Positions 56,242 to 64,000 of a stretch of DNA of 64,000 nucleotides are shown in pieces. The translations under genes and the position numbers were made by a program. The notes under the pieces were generated by a model. It was not told where the DNA came from. It saw only the letters and a list, made by a program, of their open reading frames with translations, and made no database searches. Each line of letters starts with the position of its first letter. Position 1 is the stretch's first letter. Origin of the DNA: Rosa chinensis (Eukaryota > Streptophyta > Magnoliopsida > Rosales > Rosaceae); assembly GCF_002994745.2 (NCBI RefSeq), contig NC_037090.1, forward strand, positions 35,273,001-35,337,000. Direction: 5' to 3'.

Positions 56242-59200
56242 CGCCTCCTCAGCTTGATGTGAGGTAAGCAACATCAAGCTGTCACAAAGATAAGTATGTT
56301 GAGGTGAGCAAAGACCCTTGGTAAACAAGTCTGCAAGTTGTTCCTTGGAAGTGACAAGTTTGAGAGATCCAGCCTTGACCTGATTTCTAGTGAAATGCAT
56401 GTCCACCTCAATATGTTTCAACTTGGAGTGATAAACAAGATTGGTGGCAAGTGCTGATATATTGTCACAGTGCAAGATGGGAACATCAGCAAGAGATACA
56501 TGCAAATCGTGAAGCAAATGTAGCAACCACATAATTTCTGATGTAGTGTCAGCCATGCTCCTATACTCAGCCTCAGTGGATGATCGAGAGATAGCTGTTT
56601 GTTTCTTGCTACACCAAGAGATAGGAGAACCATGTAACAAAACAACAAAGCCAGTAGTAGTCTTTCTATCATTGGGATCACCTGCCCAATCAGCATCACA
56701 ATAGGCCTGAAGATGAAGTGCAGAATGCATGAACACTAAACTTAGGATTAGCACCCCTCCTGAAATAAATGCCTTGGCAAAGTGTACCTTTAACATACTT
56801 TAGTATTCTTCTGGCTACATAAAGGTGTAGATCTGTAGGATTGTGTAAGAATTGACACACAGAATTGACAGCATAAGAGATGTCAGGCCTAGTAAAAGTA
56901 AGGTATTGTAGGCATCCAACCATACTTCTGAATTGAGTGATCTCATGAGGTTGTAAAGGAACACCAGTGTCCTTGAGAAGCTTGAGGCCAGACTTACAAG
57001 GAGTAGTATATGAATGTGACAAGCATCCAGGCCAGATTTATGAAGAAGATCCTTGGCATATTTGTGATGTGACACAAAAAGACCATCTCGTAGGTACTGA
57101 ATTTCAAGTTCCAAGAAGAAGTGTAGCTTACCTAAATCCTTCATGTCGAACTCATCATGAAGAACAGCCTTGACAGAGTCAATAAGTGAAACACATGATC
57201 ATGTGATGATGATATCATCCACATACAGTAGCAAGATAACAGCTTTGTCCTGACATTGTTTAATGAACAAACTTGGATCTGCATATGAGGAAACAAAGCC
57301 AATGGTGGGTAGAAATTTAGTGAAACGTTCATTCCATGCTCTTGGGGCTTGTTTTAATCCATAGAGAGACTTGTTAAGCTTGCAACCAAAATGAGGTGTG
57401 ACAGGATCAACAAAGCCATCTGGCTGTGTCATATATAATTCTTCATTCAACAAGCCATGTAGGAAAGCATTTTTAACATCCATTTGATGAAGAGACCAGT
57501 TGTGGTAAGCAGCAAGGCATAGAATCAGTCACACAGTAGTGTGTCTTACCACTAGAGAGAAGGTTTCATCAAAGTCAACTCCATATTCTTGACTAAAACC
57601 ATGAGCTACTAGTCTTGCTTTATGTCTTGCAATGGTGCCATCTGAATGTCACTTAACCTTAAAGAGCCATTTACAAGGGACAAGATTTTTGTCAGCTGGT
57701 AATGGGACAAGAGTCCAAGTTTGCTGCTGCATCAAGGCATTGTACTCTTCATCCATTGCCGCCTTCCATTCACGTACTTTAAGAGCAACCTTATAGCTAG
57801 GTGGCTCAGTAGCATTAGAGTCAAGACTAAGGTGTGAGAGCAAGGAAACAAAGCATTTCTTCTTCTGAATTCCCCGTTTGGCCCGAGTTAACATATGATG
57901 ATCATTTTGGTGAGAGGCAGTAACACCTTCAATTGGATGAAGAACATTAGCCTCTGATATCTGACTGGTGGGAGCACGATGAGACTCACTTTGAAGGACA
58001 ACAGAAATGGAACCATTTCCAGGTTGAGCATAAATGGATAGCACACCATCAGTTTCAGCAAAATGAATAGTTGTATCAATTTGAGAAGTGAAGTGACAGA
58101 AGTTGAGACATGAACAACAATAGGAGGATCATTATCTAAAATTGCATTCATTTATCACATCTACAGGTTCTGTATAATCATATTCAACATCAGAAGTTTC
58201 ATTATGTGAAGAGGTGGTCTCATGAATAGCAGTTGTATCATTATTGAATGAGTGAGGAGAGACCTGATCTGATGAATGAACTGGTGATGTAGAAGTAGAC
58301 TGAGCAGGCTAAACAGGTGCAGGTAAGGATGTTTGAGTATGGGACTGAGTAAGAGTAAAGCAAGGTGTAACATGTGGAGTCTGAGTCAGTATAGATGAAC
58401 TCTTTTTGGATGTGCCTGATATAGCTGGAGTAGAAGAAGGCTTGACCTTACACACTGCATAAGGAAACGCTGTTTCCTTAAAGAATGCATGCCTGAAAAT
58501 ACTTCTTGCTTGTTGGACTATAGCATATGTAGCCTTTGTAGCTTGTAGCAAATCCAAGAAACACACACCTAATAGTTTTAGGTTGCAGCTTGTTTGATCT
58601 GAGTGGAGAAGACAAGAGTGGATAGCATGTGCATCCAAAAACCCTGAGCATGTCAACATTTGGCACATTATGGTATAGCATTTCAAAAGGTGATTTCATA
58701 GACAATACAACAGTAGGCATCCTATTGATCAAGTAAGTGGCAGTAGCACAAGCATGAAACTAGAATTGATTGGGAAGTGATGCATCCTGCAATAAAGTCA
58801 TAGCAGTCTCTCTAATATGTCTATTCTTCCTTTCTGAAACACCATTTTGTTCAGGAGTGTAGGGATATGAACATTGGTGAATAATACCTTTTGAGTTGAG
58901 AAAATCTCTAAACACATTGTTAATGTATTCACCACCTCTATCACTTCTAAAAATTTTCACAGAAGAAGAGAATTGAGTAGAGATAATAGCACACACTGAT
59001 TTGAAGTAACCAAGAACTTCATTTTTATTCTTCATTGGAAACATCCAAGTGAACCTTGTACAATCATCAATGAATAGGGAAAGTATCTATAACCATCTCT
59101 AGAAAGATGTGGGGAAGGCCCCCAGACATCAGAATGTACAAGTTCAAAGGGTGAAGAACTCCTAGTTTGAGAAGCAGAAAAGGGCAGCTTATGAAACTTT

Positions 59201-59530
59201 CCTAACAGACATGACTTACAAACCGTCTTCATACAATCTGCAGGCTGATCTATCTTGCATTTCTGAAGCATGAGCTGAACAATTTCATTTGTAGGATGAC
59301 CAAGTCTCTAATGCCAAAGATTGTGCCACTTGCTGTCCAAGAAATACAGATTGCTGAGGAGTTGATGAAGCTTTAATAGATTCCTTATTATTCTCACCTA
59401 TTGTAGAAGCATTATTGAAAAGAGGCAAGTCAAATGGTGTGGGATATAGGCCTTGTTTACTCAGTCCTTGGTACAAAATTTTGCCCTGCACCTTGTCCTG
59501 TATTACACACATAAATTCATCAAACCACAC
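56236..59530 (-). pseudogene. pol of the DJ-1 copia element: integrase, RT, RNase H, with frame breaks
   Basis: From 59530 down: integrase zinc-finger and linker (CKSCLLGKFHKLPFSASQTR near 59200), core with HSDVWGP and RSDRGGEYINNVFRDF (58970-58890), then GVSERKNRHIRETAM. RT is in 57483-57199 with MDVKNAFLHGLL, SLYGLKQAPRAW and YVDDI intact. The segment MKDLGKLHFFLELEIQ follows at 57144. RNase H (56796-56236) has AYCDADWAGDPNDRKTTTGF, STEAEYRSMADTTSE and a closing QLADLFTKGL. Breaks near 59276, 59040, 58755, 57500, 57190 and 56810 separate the blocks, so it is not active as written. Catalytic residues are mostly kept. Confidence 0.85.
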
Positions 59531-59554
59531 ACTACAATTATTTTGTTTGCACAG

Positions 59555-61134
59555 TTAATAAATTGAAAGCAAATGTGCAGCAAGATCAGGAATAAGCAAG
59601 ATATTGTCTAGCTTAAGTAATCCCAACATGGCATCTCCAATATGAGTGATGGCAAGCTGGTTACCATTACCAATTTGCACTCCATCAGTGGTAGGATATG
59701 GAATCACATTGTTGAGCATTTGGAGGTTGTTAGTCATATGATTGGTGGCTTCAGTGTCAGCAAGCCAGTATTAAGGAGCAAGATTTGTGGCAGCAACCAT
59801 TGCAGTTGCTTCTTTAGTTTCACTGTGTTGTCCAGGAAAACCAATGATGAAGTAACACCTATCTGCTGTATGACCAGGCTTTCCACAGTATTGGCATCCA
59901 CCTTGAGTATTTGAGTTGTTGGCATTTTGAGGATTAGGTAGAGCTCTGTAAGTTTTGGCCCCATGACCAACCTTGTTGACCATGACAAGTGAGATTGTTT
60001 CCTACATTTCCAGTAGGTCTAAAACCACCAGCATTGACATTCATTGTATTGCCTCTTCCACCACCAAAGTTGTAATTGTTGTATCCTCTACCACTATTAT
60101 TATTAGACCTGCTAGTACCTCTGCCAGCATAAAAGCCAGTCACACCAGTAGGTGCATTGAACACAGGATATGATGAAAATGATGTGAAGCCATAAGGCAT
60201 GGCAGGTAAAGGCATGTAGGGTGTTTGACCTGAGATGGGATAAGAAGGCAAGCTTGGAGTGGAGAAGCTAGGTGGAATAGCAGGAGCAACAATAGATTGA
60301 GTAGAAGTCTGCATTTGAGACTGAGGCTGCATAGGAGATGAGGTGGAGAGAGTGAACTGTGGAGCTTGAGTTGTAGTAGGCACTGATGGGGAAGAAGAGG
60401 TGGCACAAGATGACTGAGAGGAGGATGATTGAGTTGGGGTATTGATCTTAGCAAGCATTGCAGTGAGTAGGCTCTGAATACCTTATGCTTCATTTCCAAT
60501 ATCCATTTATGCTGCTATTAGCAATGTTTTGAGTTGACTCAAGGAGCAGCTGGTGAATTGTTCTCTAATCACTGTCTTGATTGCATCAAATTCAGATGGT
60601 AAACCATTGAGGACTGTAACAACAATATCATCATCATCTATTGAAACTCCTACAGTTTCAAGTGTATCCTTTGCAGCCTTGATTTTGTCAAGATAAGTTT
60701 CAATGTCATCAGATCCTTTCTTAACATTCTAAAGATTTGACTTGAGCTGTAAAATATTCTGCTTATTTGCATTAGTAAATTTTAGCTTGAGTCTAGTCCA
60801 AAGTCTTGAGGTGATTTACTACAAACAGCACATGTCATAGCCACGGGACTAAGAGTTTGGCCAAACATATTCACAATACTTTGATCCTGAGTCTTCCAAG
60901 AGATGAACTCAACAGATATGGTGCTTATGGATCCATCAGAGGCACGGATAAACTGAGGTGGACAAGCATTTGTATCATCAACAAAGCCAAACAAGTTTTG
61001 GCCCCTGAGAAAGGACTCCAACCGGAACAACCAAGTAGGATAATTTGTTTCATCAAGAAGAATGTTTGGTAGGAAAATAGTGGTTTGTTGAGTAGTATGA
61101 ATTGAGTTTGGAAGGGTAGATGTGGTCATGGCTA
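59555..61134 (-). pseudogene. gag and protease region of the DJ-1 copia element
   Basis: Gag starts at about 61131 (MTTSTLPNSIHTTQQ) with the core LDETNYPTWLFRLESFLRGQ. After frame breaks near 60780 and 60490 comes a Ser/Pro/Gln-rich and Gly/Asn-rich segment (GRGYNNYNFGGGRGNT). The CCHC knuckle CQYCGKPGHTADRC follows near 59890. The protease segment starts near 59760 (TGATNHMTNNLQMLNN type) and continues to 59555. The protein packages element RNA. Confidence 0.75.
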
Positions 61135-61489
61135 TAGAATGCAAAAACTAGGGTTTCAAGGTATAGATCTAAGTGTAGACAAGTGTAATAGCAAGAATTA
61201 CAGCTTGAATTGCAAAGTTAGGGTTTCGACTTAAAGAGGAATTATAGATCTGGAAGAATCTAACAACTACTTTCAAGATTACTTATATCAACATACTCAG
61301 GATGAAAAACCACAGCTTCGATGCAAGAACAAGTATGAATTTGCAGCAAAATCACATAAACTTCATCAAAAATTGGACTAGAACATCTTCAGAATCAAAG
61401 AAAGAACTTATCTGTAGCAGAAACAAGCTCAAACTGAGCAATATAAAGCAAAGAATAGTGAGATTTGAAGCACCAAGGTCGCAGCCTGG

Positions 61490-61502
61490 GCTCCTGATAC
61501 CA
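61490..61502 (-). promoter_or_regulatory. primer-binding site of the DJ-1 copia element
   Basis: On the minus strand TGGTATCAGGAGC follows the LTR end GCTTTCA directly. The usual initiator-Met site is TGGTATCAGAGC; here there is one extra G. Confidence 0.8.
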
Positions 61503-61769
61503 TGAAAGCTAGAAGACAAAGCTTGAAGATGAAGTAAAATAGAGAGAAAAGAGAGAAAGCTCTCTAATTGTATTAAGCAGAATGATCAAGAAATGTAGTA
61601 TAGGGTTTATATAGTAGCTAGAAGAGAAGAGGATAACAGACACGTGTCAGCTCACAATGTAACCTGAGCTAATTACTAACAGAAAGCTTAATTAGCACAA
61701 AACCACGCAATTAACCCTAATTAACAGAAAAGCTTAAACTAATTAAGTATACATGTTACATGGTTAACA
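61503..61769 (-). repeat. 5' LTR of the DJ-1 copia element
   Basis: 267 bp, ends TG...CA, followed on the plus strand by the CTTTC target repeat and the resumed DJ-1 exon ('ttgccagg'). Confidence 0.9.
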
Positions 61770-61903
61770 CTTTCTTGCCAGGAAAGACGACATCTACAGT
61801 GACTCCATAGGCCTACAATGTTTGAAAGGGGACCATGGCCTCATGGTCTTCCATGTAGTCCCAGCATAGTAACAGAATGCGACGTTCACTTTTCCCGCTC
61901 CAC

Positions 61904-62213
61904 ATTTTTGCTTCTCTTTCTTGTTGTGTTTTCCTTGGAGAGAAATAGAGATGGATTTAGGTGGAGTTGATTCTAATATACAAGAATCTCATCATGGCTT
62001 TGAGTCTGCGCTGGGCTTACTTAGCAATAGTGGAACTGGGAATTTCTGGAGAGAGCTCAACAAGTCGCACTGTCATAGTGATCATGTCGTCTCTACATTT
62101 TGCTGTCTTCCTGGGCTTTATATATATAGCGTCCAGCTATCATCAAATTTCATTACAGCCCCCCGTGTTGGGGGGAATTTTGAAAAATGACTTTGTTTTT
62201 GCATTTTTATTAA
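61904..62213. other. 5' flank of the DJ-1 pseudogene
   Basis: About 300 bp between the DJ-1 start codon and the MITE. A 'tatatatagcg' stretch near 62120 could be its old TATA region on the inverse strand. The open frames on the plus strand are short and not recognised. Confidence 0.4.
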
Positions 62214-62943
62214 GGGTGCGGCTATTGCCACCTTATCATTTTCTTTGTTCACATTATAATTATTAAATTTATTTATCTAACCCATTTTTCTTTCCAAGAA
62301 TGTCCTTATATGACATATCCAATTGAAAAAAATGTTTTTAATGAAAATCTCTCATTTAGTTTATATCAATAAAAAAACTAAAATATATTAAAATTTCCTA
62401 ATAAAATCATAATCTATTTCAAAAAAATTAAATCATAATCTAATTTACCTTCATTTTTTTAATTTTGTTTTTTTTTTTAATTTCAGTGTTCTCTATTTCA
62501 ATCCATGTAAAAAGATTAGTACGTTTCTTCAAAAAAAAAAAAAGATTAGTAGGTCGAGAACTATGAGCAATGAATATGAGATTGATTTTTTTTTTTTTTT
62601 TACTTTTGGTGTTCACAAATGTTATTACAAAGATTTTGATAAAGTTAACACTAATGGTTTTGTGAACTGAATAACGAATTAACGATGAGGAGGCAACAAA
62701 AAGACAAAAAAGGTAATAAATTCAAATTTGGGTGGAGGAGATAAAGATTAATGTCATCCAATGAGAAATTAAGTAATCTTTGTATTTAATTAATTACTTA
62801 TGTATTTATTTTTCCTCACATATTTGGATTTTAGAAAATTAGTGTACTTACTAGTTATTTTGTACTTAGGTAATATAGTCTTTCAATAATTCAAATATTT
62901 GTAGAGTGAACTAAGAAATAGAAGGGTGGCAATAGCCGCACCC
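62214..62943. mobile_element. MULE-type MITE (730 bp)
   Basis: The ends are perfect inverted repeats, GGGTGCGGCTATTGCCACC at the left and its inverse at the right. A perfect 9-bp target duplication TTTTATTAA flanks it (62205-62213 and 62944-62952). The AT-rich interior has no coding capacity. It sits upstream of the DJ-1 pseudogene. Confidence 0.92.
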
Positions 62944-63177
62944 TTTTATTAATTCCAGGCGAAATTAGATTGGAAACATTAAGTCAATAATTATGGCTGA
63001 TAATTTCTTTTGTCTATAGTATTTTCATCTGGTGAGTCGAACGATTCATGTGGCACAACCGGCCATTTGAAACATAACTCGAAATCGACTCAAAACATTT
63101 TATATGAAGAAATATATAATACACACGTCTTATTTTAGGGAAATTTTATAATGTGTTAATGTATGACATGCATACAG

Positions 63178-63262
63178 TTGCCTTAAAGTGGTAAAATGAG
63201 TCCTCAAAGTAGTAATATTAGTCCTCAAAGTGGTAACATAAGTTCTTAAAGTGGTAAATTTT
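63178..63262. repeat. 'cctcaaagtggtaa' minisatellite
   Basis: Four degenerate units of about 20-22 bp (ccttaaagtggtaaaatgag, cctcaaagtagtaatattag, cctcaaagtggtaacataag, tcttaaagtggtaaatttt) lie immediately before the CACTA end. Confidence 0.8.
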
Positions 63263-63270
63263 CTTAGTTA

Positions 63271-64000
63271 CACTAGGCCAAAAAAGCTAACTGACAACAG
63301 GGAAAAAAACGTTGTGTGATTTGGACGATCCCCATTGTGTATTGTAGTGTTGTGTGATGAAAAATAGCACAATGGTGGAAACCCGTTGTATGAAACACAA
63401 ACAGTCGACACTTCTTTTGTTACTAGTGTTGTGCCTTCTCTTAGCATACGCTAGGCATAACTGCCGAGCAGCCATGCTGCCCGTGGTAGGTGCATATATG
63501 CGTCAGACAACAAAACTTGTTTCCAAGTGCATGTTGTTGTAAGGTATTAGGTGCATGCATCAGACAACAAAACTTGTTTCCAAGCTGTATGTTGTTGGAA
63601 GGCATTTTCAAACAACGATTTTTAAATTTTCCTGTCTTCTGATTTCCCCTCACACTTCAGTTGTAGACTGTGGTTGTTGTGTGGCTTAGTTTTGGACAAC
63701 GTAGTTCGATTTTCATAGTTGTGTCAGTGTAAATAAGAATTCATATTTCTTGTGAAACCATTGTGATATATAAGAATGCACATCAAATGAACAATGATCA
63801 ATTGTAAAGAAACCATATTGCAAACTATCAAATGAGTAATCCAACCCATACTATAAACCTCAAATATTAAAAGGAAGCATTTCCTAATCATCCAAGCCAA
63901 CATTGAAACAAGAAAAGAATTCTAGTGTACAAGCCCTATCTACTTGGGAACTATAAGCCCTATCAACTTGGGAACTCAAAATCTAATACACATATTGTTC
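63271..64000 (+). mobile_element. terminus of a CACTA-type transposon, right copy
   Basis: It starts CACTAGGCCAAAAAAGCTAAC at 63271, preceded by TTA, and runs past the window edge. It is the inverse of the left-edge copy (3944 leftward) along its whole visible length. Dense 'cgttgt/acaacg' and 'ttgtgtgatt' motifs fill the first 450 bp. Short open frames here follow the repeats and are not genes. Confidence 0.75.

Larger units (their letters stand above)
55977..61769 (-). mobile_element. complete Ty1/copia retrotransposon in DJ-1 exon 1
   Basis: LTRs at 55977-56241 and 61503-61769 have TG...CA ends (minus strand TGTTAACCATG ... GCTTTCA). A perfect 5-bp target duplication CTTTC flanks it (55972-55976 and 61770-61774). 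On the minus strand the primer-binding site TGGTATCAGGAGC adjoins the LTR at 61502, and the polypurine tract 'gctgaggaggcg' adjoins the other LTR at 56242. Gag, protease, integrase, RT and RNase H are in order. The LTRs differ by about seven substitutions, which I read as all transitions, plus small indels. The family differs from Copia-A/B/C and from the TNT1-type element. Confidence 0.95.
53510..61903 (-). pseudogene. DJ-1/PfpI double-domain protein (DJ1D-like), pseudogene split by a retrotransposon
   Basis: Minus-strand exons: exon 1 starts at an ATG at 61903, runs to the copia insertion at 61775 and resumes at 55971; exon 2 is 55716-55122, exon 3 54615-54262, exon 4 53698-53510 (TAA). Plant DJ-1D proteins have two PfpI domains and detoxify glyoxals or act as chaperones. 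Domain 1 has a stop (TAG for Gln in PFQTL*AYG) and a one-base shift near 55665 (FDDI/NYDG). Its nucleophile elbow AAMGRG replaces the family's A-S-I-C-H-G, so the catalytic Cys and His are lost. A perfect 150-bp duplication adds 50 residues. Domain 2 ([25 protein letters not shown]) keeps the Cys but has His changed to Gln, and four residues are deleted after MEDCE. It cannot make the normal protein. Confidence 0.88.

Noticed and set aside
63287..63653. Open frames with Cys/Arg/His in the right CACTA end
   Set aside because: The same stretch in the left copy has unrelated frames, and the sequence is subterminal repeat.
1..64000. tRNA, rRNA or snoRNA genes
   Set aside because: I scanned for tRNA-like A/B boxes and rRNA segments and found none convincing; the tRNA-like strings are retrotransposon primer-binding sites.

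Overview
This is a plant nuclear window. It has GT-AG introns, long AT-rich introns, Ty1/copia, CACTA, MULE, hAT and Helitron elements, and a plant-specific cysteine-rich receptor kinase. A eudicot is clear; Rosaceae (rose/strawberry-like) is my guess from the general look of the genes and repeats and is not proven. Most of the 64 kb is accessory DNA: nested transposons, decayed gene copies and captured exons. I could support only one gene that looks intact. Region by region: (1) 1-3944 is the inner arm of a CACTA-type transposon that runs off the left edge; it carries decayed exon fragments (NADH-cytochrome b5 reductase, and possibly a sigma-factor-like exon). (2) 3945-8625 is a decayed Ty1/copia element on the minus strand (Copia-A), cut by that CACTA end. 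(3) 10098-18420 is an intact-looking 8-exon cysteine-rich receptor-like kinase (CRK) of 657 aa. Its first intron is about 5 kb and holds a hairpin element and a MULE-like element, which itself holds a second MULE-like element and a hAT element. (4) 21345-38565 holds two truncated copies of the Copia-A family meeting head to head near 23.54 kb. The right-hand copy (Copia-C) is interrupted by a 1.3 kb MULE-like element and by a complete 8.3 kb CACTA transposon with transposase and Ulp1-protease remnants. (5) 38566-50830 is a decayed second copy of the CRK 3' half, split by a 5 kb TNT1-type copia element (40024-45010). Two Helitrons end to end follow, the second carrying a beta-galactosidase exon, and then a third, very degraded CRK remnant. 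(6) 51056-52622 is another MULE-like element. (7) 53510-61903 (minus strand) is a DJ-1/PfpI double-domain pseudogene with a perfect 150-bp internal duplication; its first exon is split by a complete 5.8 kb copia element. (8) 62214-62943 is a MULE-type MITE, and from 63271 to the right edge a second copy of the left-edge CACTA end appears in inverted orientation. How the parts relate: the CRK gene is the only likely functional protein gene. The rest is a record of segmental duplication, insertion and decay. The most informative structures are the precise target-site duplications, which let the insertion order be read, and the exon fragments inside the CACTA, Helitron and MULE elements. All protein assignments are from my own recognition of motifs; no database search was run.
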